The notes beneath the pieces are model-generated. The model worked only from the letters and a program-made list of their open reading frames with translations. It was not told the DNA's origin and ran no database searches. Shown here one piece after another: positions 35,713-43,789 of a stretch of 64,000 bases of DNA. Both the position numbers and the translations under genes were made by a program. The stretch's first letter is position 1. The number at the start of each line of letters is the position of its first letter. Origin of the DNA: Tenggerimyces sp963762635 (GTDB lineage: Bacteria; Actinomycetota; Actinomycetes; Propionibacteriales; Actinopolymorphaceae); the NCBI GenBank assembly GCA_963762635.1, contig CAVXLQ010000003.1, positions 682,001-746,000 on the forward strand, given 5' to 3'.

Positions 35713-37251
35713 ATGACACGCATCGAAATACCCGAGGACGAAACCCAGATCGTCCACCCGGACGGTCGGGTGGAGCTGAACGCGCCTGAGCTGATCGCCG
35801 GCACCAAGTACGCGAACGGCGAGCTCGTCCCGACGCCGATCAACGAGCGGCGCTGGACGACGTACAACTACACCGCGCTGTGGATGGGCATGGCCCACAA
35901 CATCCCCAGCTACCTGCTCGCCTCCGGGCTGGTCGCGCTCGGGATGAACTGGCTGCAGGCGTTCCTCACGATCACGCTGGCGAACGTCATCGTGCTCGTC
36001 CCGATGCTGCTGAACAGCCACGCGGGCACGAAGTACGGCATCCCCTTCCCCGTCTTCGCCCGTGCGTTCTACGGCGTACGCGGCGCCAACCTGCCCGCTC
36101 TGCTGCGCGCGTTCATCGCGTGCGGTTGGTTCGGCATCCAGACCTGGATCGGTGGCCAGGCGATCCACGCGATCGTCGGCAAGCTCGCCGGTGACGGCTG
36201 GGCGAACGCGTCCCCGCTCCTCGGACACCCGTGGACGCTGTGGCTGAGCTTCGCGTTCTTTTGGCTCGTCCAGGTGTTCCTGATCATGCGCGGCATCGAC
36301 GGTCTGCGCCGGTTCGAGAACTGGGCGGCGCCGCTCGTCACGGTCGCGTTCCTCGCGCTGATGATCTGGGTCGTGATCCAGGCAGGCGGGTTCGGCCCGA
36401 TCTTCTCCGAGGAGTCCAAGCTCGGTTGGGGTCCCGGCTTCTGGACGATCTTCGCTCCGTCGCTGATGGGCATGATCGCCTTCTGGGCAACGCTGTCGCT
36501 GAACATGCCCGACTTCACCCGCTTCTCACAGGGGCAGAAACAGCAAGTACGCGGGCAGATTCTCGGTCTGCCGACGACGATGTCGTTCATCGCGCTGGTC
36601 TCGATCGTCACCACGTCCGGCACGATCGTCGTGTACGGCGAGGCGATCTGGGACCCGGTGGCGCTGGCGACTCGGTTCGAGAACCCGGTCGTCGTCATCG
36701 TCGGTCTGGTCATGGCGATCCTCGCGACGATGTCCTGCAACGTCGCGGCGAACGTGGTGAGCCCGTCGTACGACTTCTCCAACGCCTTGCCGCGTTGGCT
36801 GAACTTCCGTACCGCCGGTCTGGTCACGGCGATCATCGGCGTGCTCATCCAGCCATGGCGGCTGATCACGGACCCGAACGTCTACATCTTCGCGTGGCTG
36901 GGCTTCTACGGCGGCGTGCTCGCGTCGATCGCCGGCGTGCTGATCGCCGGGTACTGGTTCGTCAACCGGACGCAGATCTCGCTCGTCGACCTGTACAAGG
37001 TCGGCGGCCGGTACTGGTTCGCGGGCGGCTGGAACTGGCGTGCGGTCGTCGCGACGCTCGTCGGCGCGGTGCTCGCGGTCGGCGGCGCGTACGGCGGTCC
37101 GTTCCCGGCGGGCGGGCTGATCGGGTTCCTCAAGCCGCTGTACGACTACAGCTGGGCGGTCGGCATCGCGGCGGGCTTCCTGATCTTTCTCATCCTGACG
37201 TACGCGGCACCCGTTCGGCGGACCGCTGTCGCACCGGCAAGCGTGGGTTGA
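35713..37251 (+). CDS. NCS1-family nucleobase/hydantoin/allantoin:cation symporter
   Basis: A 512-residue transporter with about 12 membrane helices. The N-terminal cytoplasmic segment ends in NERRWTTYNYTALWMGMAHNIPSYLLASGL, the NCS1 signature. The loop HAGTKYGIPFPVFARAFYGVRGANLPALLRAFIACGWFGIQTWIGG contains the conserved substrate-site residues of Mhp1/PucI/FurD-like proteins, and SLNMPDFTRFSQGQ is the usual helix-8 region. Neighbouring ring-opening enzymes suggest uracil, thymine, dihydropyrimidine or hydantoin as substrate. It is the first gene of a four-gene plus-strand unit and follows a cluster of TGGACA half-sites. Confidence 0.93.
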   Translation: MTRIEIPEDETQIVHPDGRVELNAPELIAGTKYANGELVPTPINERRWTTYNYTALWMGMAHNIPSYLLASGLVALGMNWLQAFLTITLANVIVLVPMLLNSHAGTKYGIPFPVFARAFYGVRGANLPALLRAFIACGWFGIQTWIGGQAIHAIVGKLAGDGWANASPLLGHPWTLWLSFAFFWLVQVFLIMRGIDGLRRFENWAAPLVTVAFLALMIWVVIQAGGFGPIFSEESKLGWGPGFWTIFAPSLMGMIAFWATLSLNMPDFTRFSQGQKQQVRGQILGLPTTMSFIALVSIVTTSGTIVVYGEAIWDPVALATRFENPVVVIVGLVMAILATMSCNVAANVVSPSYDFSNALPRWLNFRTAGLVTAIIGVLIQPWRLITDPNVYIFAWLGFYGGVLASIAGVLIAGYWFVNRTQISLVDLYKVGGRYWFAGGWNWRAVVATLVGAVLAVGGAYGGPFPAGGLIGFLKPLYDYSWAVGIAAGFLIFLILTYAAPVRRTAVAPASVG

Positions 37252-37288
37252 CACAGAGAGACACCAACGAGGGCACAAGGGAGACAAG

Positions 37289-38131
37289 GTGGCTGGAATC
37301 GTTCGTGCGGGTCTGGTGCAACAGCAGTGGACCGGCGACAAGGACTCGATGATCGCTGGCGCCGTCGAGCACATCCGTACCGCCGCGTCGCAGGGCGCCC
37401 AAGTGGTGTGCCTTCAGGAGCTGTTCTACGGACCGTACTTCTGCCAGGTGCAGGACACCGACTACTACTCCTACACCGAGCGGATCCCGGACGGCCCGAC
37501 GACCAAGCTCATGCAGGAGGTCGCGGAGCAGAACGGCGTCGTGCTGATCGTGCCGATGTACGAACAGGAACAGCCGGGCGTCTACTACAACACGGCCGCG
37601 GTGATCGACGCCGACGGGACGTACCTCGGCATGCACCGGAAGAACCACATCCCGCAGGTGAAGGGATTCTGGGAGAAGTTCTACTTCCGTCCCGGCAACC
37701 TCGGCTACCCGGTGTTCGACACCGCGGTCGGGCGGATCGGCGTCTACATCTGTTACGAGCGGCACTTCCCGGAGGGCTGGCGGGCGCTCGGTCTCGCCGG
37801 CGCGAAGATCGTGTTCAACCCGTCGGCGACGAGCCGCGGTCTGTCGGAGTACCTGTGGCGGCTGGAGCAGCCTGCGGCCGCGGTGGCGAACGAGTACTTC
37901 GTCGGCGCGATCAACCGGGTTGGCGTCGAACCCCTTGGTGACAACGACTTCTACGGCCAGTCGTACTTCGTCGACCCGCGCGGCCAGCTGGTCGGCGAGG
38001 CGGCGGGGGACACCGCGGACGAGGTGGTCGTGCGCGACCTCGACCTGTCCGTGCTGGACGAGGTCCGCGACCTGTGGGCGTTCTATCGCGATCGTCGGCC
38101 GGACTCGTACGACTCGCTCGTGCAGCCGTAG
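37289..38131 (+). CDS. Beta-ureidopropionase/N-carbamoyl amidohydrolase (nitrilase superfamily)
   Basis: A 280-residue carbon-nitrogen hydrolase. The catalytic triad is intact: Glu44 in CLQELFYGPYFC, Lys118 in MHRKNHIPQVKGFWEKFYF and Cys155 in VYICYERHFPEGWR. The K-region and C-region wording is that of the beta-ureidopropionase branch, which removes the carbamoyl group from N-carbamoyl-beta-alanine to give beta-alanine, CO2 and ammonia. The start is GTG 37289, with GGGAGACAAG just upstream. It lies 37 bp after the permease and 12 bp before the hydantoinase gene, so the reactions are consecutive and co-expressed. Confidence 0.92.
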   Translation: MAGIVRAGLVQQQWTGDKDSMIAGAVEHIRTAASQGAQVVCLQELFYGPYFCQVQDTDYYSYTERIPDGPTTKLMQEVAEQNGVVLIVPMYEQEQPGVYYNTAAVIDADGTYLGMHRKNHIPQVKGFWEKFYFRPGNLGYPVFDTAVGRIGVYICYERHFPEGWRALGLAGAKIVFNPSATSRGLSEYLWRLEQPAAAVANEYFVGAINRVGVEPLGDNDFYGQSYFVDPRGQLVGEAAGDTADEVVVRDLDLSVLDEVRDLWAFYRDRRPDSYDSLVQP

Positions 38132-38143
38132 GGAGGCGTGGCG

Positions 38144-39544
38144 ATGACGATCGTGATCAGGAACGGAACTGTGGTCAGCCCGCTGGGCACGTCCCTGTCG
38201 GACGTGCTCGTCGACGGCGAGCGGATCGCCGCGGTGGCTTCGGCCGACTCTGGGTTGGCTGAGCAGTGGGCCGCGTCGGCCGATCGGGTGATCGACGCTG
38301 CCGGCAAGTACGTCCTGCCTGGCGGCATCGATGCCCATACCCACATGGAGATGCCGTTCGGCGGGACGCACTCGGTCGACACGTTCTCGACCGGGACGAC
38401 CGCCGCGGCTTGGGGCGGTACGACGACCATCATCGACTTCGCCGTGCAGGCGAAGGGCACTTCGCTGCTCGGCACGATGGAGAAGTGGCACGAGAAGGCC
38501 GACGGCAACTGTGCCATCGACTACGGCTTCCACATGATCGTCTCCGACGTCAACGACGGGACGCTCAAGGAGATGGAGGCCTGCATCGACGCGGGCGTCA
38601 ACAGCTTCAAGATGTTCATGGCGTACCCAGGCGTCTTCTACGCGACCGACGGCGAGATCCTCCGCGCGATGCAGAAGGCGAAGGAGACCGGCGGGACGAT
38701 CATGATGCATGCCGAGAACGGCATCGCGATCGACCAGCTCGTCGCGCAGGCGTTGGCGGAGGGCCGTTCCGACCCCGTCTACCACGGCATCACGCGGCCG
38801 CCGGAGCTCGAGGCGGAGGCGACGTACCGCGCGATCACGCTGGCGAAGGTGACGGGCGCACCGCTCTACATCGTGCACCTGTCGGCGGCGCAGGCGTTGA
38901 CGGCGGTCGCGAACGCCCGCAACCGTGGGCAGAACGTGTTCGCCGAGACCTGCCCGCAGTACCTCTTCCTGTCGTTGGACGACCTCGGGCGAGACGACTT
39001 CGAGGGCTCGAAGTTCGTGTGCTCGCCGCCGTTGCGTCCTCGCGAACACCAGGCCGAGCTGTGGCGGGGCTTGCGGACGAACGACCTGTCCGTGGTGTCA
39101 ACCGACCATTGCCCGTTCTGTATGAAGGACAAGGAGCTGGGTCGCGGCGACTTCTCCAAGATCCCGAACGGGATTCCTGGCGTCGAGCACCGGATGGACC
39201 TGCTGCACCAAGGTGTGCTGGCGGGGGAGATCTCCTTGTCCCGTTGGGTGGAGATCTCGTCTACGACGCCGGCGCGGATGTTCGGGTTGTACCCGCGGAA
39301 GGGTGCGATCGCGGCGGGTTCGGACGCCGACATCGTGGTCTACGACCCCGCTGTCAAGCAGACCTTGTCAGTCGAGACGCATCATATGAATGTGGACTAC
39401 TCGGCGTACGAAGGTCTCAAGATTACCGGTCGGGTCTCGACGGTGCTGTCGCGTGGGTCCGTGGTGATCGACGACGGGGCGTTCCACGGGTCGACGTCGC
39501 ATGGCGTGTTCCTGGAGCGCGAGCTGAATCAGTACTTGGTCTGA
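38144..39544 (+). CDS. Dihydropyrimidinase/D-hydantoinase
   Basis: A 466-residue amidohydrolase that opens dihydrouracil, dihydrothymine or 5-substituted hydantoins to N-carbamoyl amino acids. Zinc ligands are His65 and His67 (GIDAHTHMEM), carboxylated Lys156 (SFKMFMAYPG), His189 (MMHAEN), His245 (IVHLSA) and Asp321 (STDHCPF). The start is ATG 38144, seven bases after GGAGG; the nearer GTG at 38138 would be too close. The name hydA/dht is used in the literature, but substrate preference cannot be read from sequence. Confidence 0.93.
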   Translation: MTIVIRNGTVVSPLGTSLSDVLVDGERIAAVASADSGLAEQWAASADRVIDAAGKYVLPGGIDAHTHMEMPFGGTHSVDTFSTGTTAAAWGGTTTIIDFAVQAKGTSLLGTMEKWHEKADGNCAIDYGFHMIVSDVNDGTLKEMEACIDAGVNSFKMFMAYPGVFYATDGEILRAMQKAKETGGTIMMHAENGIAIDQLVAQALAEGRSDPVYHGITRPPELEAEATYRAITLAKVTGAPLYIVHLSAAQALTAVANARNRGQNVFAETCPQYLFLSLDDLGRDDFEGSKFVCSPPLRPREHQAELWRGLRTNDLSVVSTDHCPFCMKDKELGRGDFSKIPNGIPGVEHRMDLLHQGVLAGEISLSRWVEISSTTPARMFGLYPRKGAIAAGSDADIVVYDPAVKQTLSVETHHMNVDYSAYEGLKITGRVSTVLSRGSVVIDDGAFHGSTSHGVFLERELNQYLV

Positions 39545-39555
39545 CTGGGGGTTTG

Positions 39556-40554
39556 ATGATGGACTTTGGCGTTGTGCTGCAGACGGATCCGCCGGCCCGG
39601 GACGTCGTGGAGACGTTGCGGGTGGCGGAGGCGGGCGGCTTCGGCTACGGCTGGACGTTCGACTCGACGATCCTGTGGCAGGAGCCGTTCGTCATCTACT
39701 CCCAGGTGCTCGCGGCGACGTCGTCGATGGTGGTCGGGCCGATGGTGACCAACCCGGTGACGCGGGACTGGTCGGTGCTGGCTTCCTCGTTCGCGACGCT
39801 GAACGACATGTTCGGCAACCGCACGGTGTGTGGCATGGGGCGCGGTGACTCGGCGCGGCGGGTGATCGGGCTGAAGCCGGCCAACCTGGCGACCGTGCGC
39901 GAGTCGATGATCGCGATCAAGGGTCTGGCCGAAGGTCGATCGGTGACGATGAACGACACCGAGGTCCGGATCCCGTGGGTGAAGAACGGCTCGCTGCCGA
40001 TGTGGCTGGCGGCGTACGGCCCGAAGGCGCTGGCGCTGGTCGGCGAGGTGGCGGACGGTTTCATCTTGCAGTGTGGGGATCCGGACATCGCGCGCTGGAC
40101 GATCGGCTCCGTGCGTGCGGCGGCTTCGGCCGCTGGTCGGGATCCCGCGTCGATCACGATCTGCGTCGCGGCGCCCGCGTACGTGGGGACGGACCTGCCG
40201 CACCAGCGCGACCAGCTGCGCTGGTTCGGCGGCATGGTCGGCAACCACGTGGCCGACCTGGTGTCGCGCTACGGCACGTCCGGCCCGGTGCCCTCGGCGT
40301 TGACGGAGTACATCAAGGAACGCGAGGGGTACGACTACAGCCACCACGGCAAGGCTGGCAACCGCTCGACCGACTTCGTCCCCGACCCCATCGTCGACCG
40401 CTTCTGCCTGCTGGGCCCTGCGGAGGCTCATGTGGAGCGGCTGCAGGAGCTGAAGGAGCTGGGCGTCGACCAGTTCGCGATCTACCTGATGCACGACGAC
40501 AAAGAGAAGACCCTCGCCTCCTACAGCCGCGACATCATCCCTCAGCTCGGCTGA
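39556..40554 (+). CDS. LLM-class F420-dependent oxidoreductase, hydantoinase-associated type
   Basis: A 332-residue luciferase-like barrel. The start is MMDFGVVLQTDPP at 39556, with a second ATG at 39559 better spaced from a GGGG run. F420-type features are AEAGGFGYGWTFDSTILWQEPF, GPMVTNPVTRDWSVLASSFATLNDMFGNRTVCGMGRGDSARR and LAAYGPKALALVGEVADGFI. I recall this as the subfamily (TIGR03842-like) that repeatedly sits beside hydantoinase genes in F420-making bacteria. It ends the four-gene unit, 12 bp after the hydantoinase. Reduction of uracil or thymine to the dihydro form is an inference; oxidation of a ring-derived amine is an alternative. Confidence 0.85.
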   Translation: MMDFGVVLQTDPPARDVVETLRVAEAGGFGYGWTFDSTILWQEPFVIYSQVLAATSSMVVGPMVTNPVTRDWSVLASSFATLNDMFGNRTVCGMGRGDSARRVIGLKPANLATVRESMIAIKGLAEGRSVTMNDTEVRIPWVKNGSLPMWLAAYGPKALALVGEVADGFILQCGDPDIARWTIGSVRAAASAAGRDPASITICVAAPAYVGTDLPHQRDQLRWFGGMVGNHVADLVSRYGTSGPVPSALTEYIKEREGYDYSHHGKAGNRSTDFVPDPIVDRFCLLGPAEAHVERLQELKELGVDQFAIYLMHDDKEKTLASYSRDIIPQLG

Positions 40555-40614
40555 CCTCGCGGTTGGAGCGGGCGACGGGTCGAAGGACTGCCTGCGCTTC
40601 CAGCGGTAGGGCGA

Positions 40615-40628
40615 GGCAGCTACCTGCC
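40615..40628 (+). promoter_or_regulatory. GGCAG-N4-CTGCC palindrome upstream of the sialidase-like gene
   Basis: GGCAGCTACCTGCC, identical to the 14-mer at 2949-2962. It lies 80-93 bp before the sialidase-like start, within the only extended gap after the pyrimidine unit. It is possibly an operator or promoter element shared by secreted-protein genes. Confidence 0.4.
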
Positions 40629-40707
40629 ACGGACCTTGTTCGCGTCCCGGCACCCTCTTACGGTGGCTGTGTAATCGATTTCCGCCGCGCCGCTGCCGGG
40701 AGGATCG

Positions 40708-42327
40708 ATGTCCACACGCCTTGGGGTCCTCGGCCGAACGCTGGTCGCCATCCTTCTCGCCGGGGTGATGGCGATCGTCACCGCGACCCCCGCGCCGGCG
40801 GCGACGGGCACATTGTTGCGGAACGACACCGGTCTCTACCCGCGCGCGGTCCGATTGGAGCACAGCGGGGCGGCGAACGGGCGGGTGCTGGCGAGCGTGG
40901 TCACGTTCGGCGGCAGTCCGGTCGACGGGCTCGGCGCGATCTACGAGAGCACCGACGGCGGTGCGACGTTCGCGCAGGTCGGCACCGTCGCCGACCCGGA
41001 GGCGAGCGACGGGCGTGGGCTCTGCTGCTCGACGCTGTACGAGCTGCCGCAGCAGATCGGCGCGATGCCCGCGGGCACGTTGCTCTGGGCGGCGTCCGTC
41101 CGGGCCGACGCGCGACCGATGGCGATCCGGATCTGGAAGAGCAACGACGTCGGGCGCTCGTGGTCGTACCTGTCGAACTGCGTGACCGCGCCGAACAACC
41201 GCGGCACGTGGGAGCCGGAGTTCTCCGTCGCCGCGGACGGACGGCTGGTCTGCCACTACGCGGACGAGACCGACGCCGCGCACAGCCAGAAGCTGATGAA
41301 GGTGCGCTCGTCCGACGGCATCACCTGGACCGACCGCAGCGCGTCCGTCGCGAGCTCGACCGCCGGGCACCGGCCGGGCATGCCGGTGGTGCGGAAGCTG
41401 CCGGGCGGGCGGTACGTGATGGTGTACGAGATCTGCGGTCTCGGCGGCCAGTACGACTGCGTCGTGCACTGGCGCGACTCGACCGACGGGTGGAACTGGG
41501 GAACGCCTACAGCGTTGGGGATTCGGCCACAGACCGTCGACGGCAAGTACTTCACGCACACCCCGACGCTGGCGTGGGCGCCGAGCGAGGGGAACACCAG
41601 CGGCAAGCTGCTGCTCGTCGGGCAGATCCTGCAGAACGCGAACGGCTCGGTCGCCGCGGACAACGGGCGAACGGTGCTCGTCAACACCGAGGGCGCGCAC
41701 GGGAACTGGTACGAGCTCGAGGCTCCGGTCGCGGTGAACAACCCGTTCAACAACTACTGCCCGAACTACAGCTCGCCGCTGTCGCCGTCCGTCGATGGCG
41801 CGCGGGTGCTGGAGATCGCGACGGACTACGACGGACCGGTGTGCAAGGCGTACTACGCGACCGGTTCGGCGATCGGCTCGCAGGACGCGGCGGGCATCGT
41901 GAGCGGCGCGACGTACCGGGCGGTCGCGGTGATCTCCGGGCACTGCCTCGACGTGTCGGCCGACTCGCGCGTGCCGGGCGGCAACATCCAGCAGTGGACC
42001 TGTAACGGGCTCGGGCCGCAGAACTTCATCGTGACGCACCGCGCGGACGGGTGGTACACGTTCGTCGGCCAGAACAGCCGGCTCTGCATGGACGTGGAGA
42101 ACGGATCACCGGACGCCGGAGCCGACGTACGGCAGTGGACCTGCAACTCCGCGCCGGCGCAGGACTGGCGAATCGTCAACGTGGGCAGGGGCTACTACAA
42201 GGTCGTGTCCCGCGCGAGCGGCCACTGCCTCGACGTCGCGGGCGGCTCCACGGCACCCGGAGCGAACGTGGCCCAGTGGTTCTGCAACAACCTCGCCCCG
42301 CAGATCTGGCGCTTCGAACGCCGCTAG
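40708..42327 (+). CDS. Secreted sialidase-like beta-propeller with C-terminal ricin lectin
   Basis: A 539-residue exported protein. The signal peptide covers about 1-32 (LVAILLAGVMAIVTATPAPAA). Residues about 35-395 form a sialidase/BNR-type beta-propeller, with Asp-box-like turns at STDGGATFAQV, SNDVGRSWSYL, SSDGITWTDR and STDGWNWG. The last about 140 residues are a ricin-type trefoil with three repeats of GHCLDV or RLCMDV and QQWTC, QWTC or QWFC. Similar two-domain proteins are exo-acting glycoside hydrolases such as sialidases or arabinofuranosidases. The catalytic residues cannot be assigned with certainty. Confidence 0.85.
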   Translation: MSTRLGVLGRTLVAILLAGVMAIVTATPAPAATGTLLRNDTGLYPRAVRLEHSGAANGRVLASVVTFGGSPVDGLGAIYESTDGGATFAQVGTVADPEASDGRGLCCSTLYELPQQIGAMPAGTLLWAASVRADARPMAIRIWKSNDVGRSWSYLSNCVTAPNNRGTWEPEFSVAADGRLVCHYADETDAAHSQKLMKVRSSDGITWTDRSASVASSTAGHRPGMPVVRKLPGGRYVMVYEICGLGGQYDCVVHWRDSTDGWNWGTPTALGIRPQTVDGKYFTHTPTLAWAPSEGNTSGKLLLVGQILQNANGSVAADNGRTVLVNTEGAHGNWYELEAPVAVNNPFNNYCPNYSSPLSPSVDGARVLEIATDYDGPVCKAYYATGSAIGSQDAAGIVSGATYRAVAVISGHCLDVSADSRVPGGNIQQWTCNGLGPQNFIVTHRADGWYTFVGQNSRLCMDVENGSPDAGADVRQWTCNSAPAQDWRIVNVGRGYYKVVSRASGHCLDVAGGSTAPGANVAQWFCNNLAPQIWRFERR

Positions 42328-42344
42328 GGCGATCATGGGCGTCG

Positions 42345-42968
42345 ATGAGGCTGCTGCTGAGTTCTTGGTACCTGACCACCGAAAGCCGCCCGTCGGCGCT
42401 GCCCAGCACGTTGCGCACCGGTCGAGCGGGGATCGTCATGAACGCGCTCGACGAGCACGGGCCTTCGCGTACTCGCGACTACCATCGCGAGCGCCACACG
42501 CTCGAAAGGTTCGGCTACTCCTGCGACGAGCTCGACCTCCGCGACTACTTCTCCGCGCCGAGGGAGCTTCCCAGCCGTCTAGCCGAGCTCGACCTCGTCT
42601 GGTCTCTCGGCGGGAACGCGTTCGTACTCGCCCGCGCGGTGACCCAGGCCGGACTGCGGGACGCGCTTCGCGAACAGGAGCATCGGCCAGAGTTCGCCTA
42701 TGGCGGCTACTCGGCGGGTGCGTGCGTCGCGGGGCCGGACCTCCAGGGCATCGACCTCATGGACGACGCCACTGTCCTGCCGGACGGGTATCCGCCGACC
42801 GCCGCGCCGGAGTGTCTTGGGCTGATCCCGTACCGGATCGTTCCGCACTGGCGATCGGAACACCCGGAGACCGAAGGCGCCGAGCGCGCGACCGCGTTCC
42901 TCGCCCGGGCGGGGCTGGCCCACCGATGTCTCCGCGACGGAGACATGGTGAACGTGCTGGAGGCGTAG
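42345..42968 (+). CDS. Peptidase S51-like (peptidase E/cyanophycinase fold) protein
   Basis: A 207-residue class-I glutamine-amidotransferase-like protein. It shows VWSLGGNAFVLARAV and the nucleophile elbow YGGYSAGACVAG, where the Ser is the predicted catalytic residue, plus a histidine near HWRSEHPE. S51 enzymes include the aspartyl dipeptidase PepE and cyanophycinase; the short length fits the PepE-like group. The start ATG 42345 (MRLLLSSW) lies 17 bp after the preceding stop. It is cytoplasmic, as no signal peptide is seen. Confidence 0.82.
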   Translation: MRLLLSSWYLTTESRPSALPSTLRTGRAGIVMNALDEHGPSRTRDYHRERHTLERFGYSCDELDLRDYFSAPRELPSRLAELDLVWSLGGNAFVLARAVTQAGLRDALREQEHRPEFAYGGYSAGACVAGPDLQGIDLMDDATVLPDGYPPTAAPECLGLIPYRIVPHWRSEHPETEGAERATAFLARAGLAHRCLRDGDMVNVLEA

Positions 42969-43050
42969 GTCAGTGCTCGCGGTTAACGACCTTGCCGATC
43001 GTCCGCGGGAACTCGGTCTCACTCGACATGGCGAGAAGCCTCAACGGCAA

Positions 43051-43161
43051 CGACTGCCGTAAGGCGTCGACGTGGAACGGGGATCGCACCGGGCACGGAT
43101 ACGGGTTCCCTGAGGTCTCGCCCCTGTGGCGGGCCCTCAGTGTCGACGCTTACGGCAGTCG
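43051..43161. repeat. Inverted repeat with 20-21-bp arms in the gap before the SnoaL gene
   Basis: The arm at 43051-43071 (CGACTGCCGTAAGG, then CGTCGAC) matches the complement of 43142-43161 with one base inserted, around a 70-bp interior. The 250-bp gap between the S51 gene and the convergent SnoaL gene otherwise shows no gene. The structure could be a transcription-terminating hairpin or a small inverted-repeat element. Confidence 0.6.
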
Positions 43162-43218
43162 CTGGTCCTGGTGGGTCAACCGACCCGCGAGCCGAGAGGC
43201 AGGTGCTCGGTCATCTCG

Positions 43219-43659
43219 TCATACCCCTGTCTGAACGGATGCTGCGATCGCACCGATCTGCAGCAGCAGGCCCAACTGGTCGTCGATGCACCAGCTCTCG
43301 ACGATCCGGCCGTCCGGCCCGAAGCGATCGATGTGGATCAGGTCGTAGGCGACCCGCCGCCCAGACGGCGGGGTCCCTAGATAGACGCCAAGGTGCGTGC
43401 CGGACACCGAGATGCGTTGCACCACCCGGTCGCCGTCCGCGATGACGTCCTCGAGATAGCCGTTGATGTCGGGGAACGCGAGCCGCAGCATCGAGACGTA
43501 CTGCCGCAACCCGTCGACACCGGTCGGCGCCGCCCCAGCGCGGATGTCGTGGAGGGCGTACGCCGGGGAGATCAGCTCCTCCGCGACCGCGAGGTCGCCC
43601 TGGTTGAACACCTCCTCGAGCAGCCGTCTGGACCGGGCTCTAAGTTCGTCCGGTGACAT
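43219..43659 (-). CDS. SnoaL-like ester-cyclase/NTF2-fold protein
   Basis: A 146-residue protein of the SnoaL polyketide-cyclase-like family: LLEEVFNQGDLAVAEELISPAYALHD, FPDINGYLEDVIADGDRVVQRISVSGTHLGVYLGTPPSGRRVAYDLIHIDRF, then GRIVESWCIDD. These alpha+beta barrels are common orphan proteins, and only some are true cyclases. The start at 43659 has GGGAGG upstream. It is divergent from the first XRE-STAND regulator, with 130 bp between starts, and could be one of its targets. Confidence 0.85.
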   Translation of the reverse strand: MSPDELRARSRRLLEEVFNQGDLAVAEELISPAYALHDIRAGAAPTGVDGLRQYVSMLRLAFPDINGYLEDVIADGDRVVQRISVSGTHLGVYLGTPPSGRRVAYDLIHIDRFGPDGRIVESWCIDDQLGLLLQIGAIAASVQTGV

Positions 43660-43789
43660 CGGCCCCCCTCCCAGGTCGCACCGCCCACCCCCAGCGGTGC
43701 GGTTGTGACCATCGTGGTGGCGGCGCGGGCCCGGTCCCAGGACGAGCACTCCCCGAGCACTCCCCGTTTGCCGGACGCGCGGGGAGCCG

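Noticed and set aside
38266..42005. Very long alternative frames across the hydantoinase, LLM and sialidase-like genes
   Set aside because: They run across stop codons of clear genes in other frames and are Arg/Gly-rich, typical of GC-rich shadow frames.
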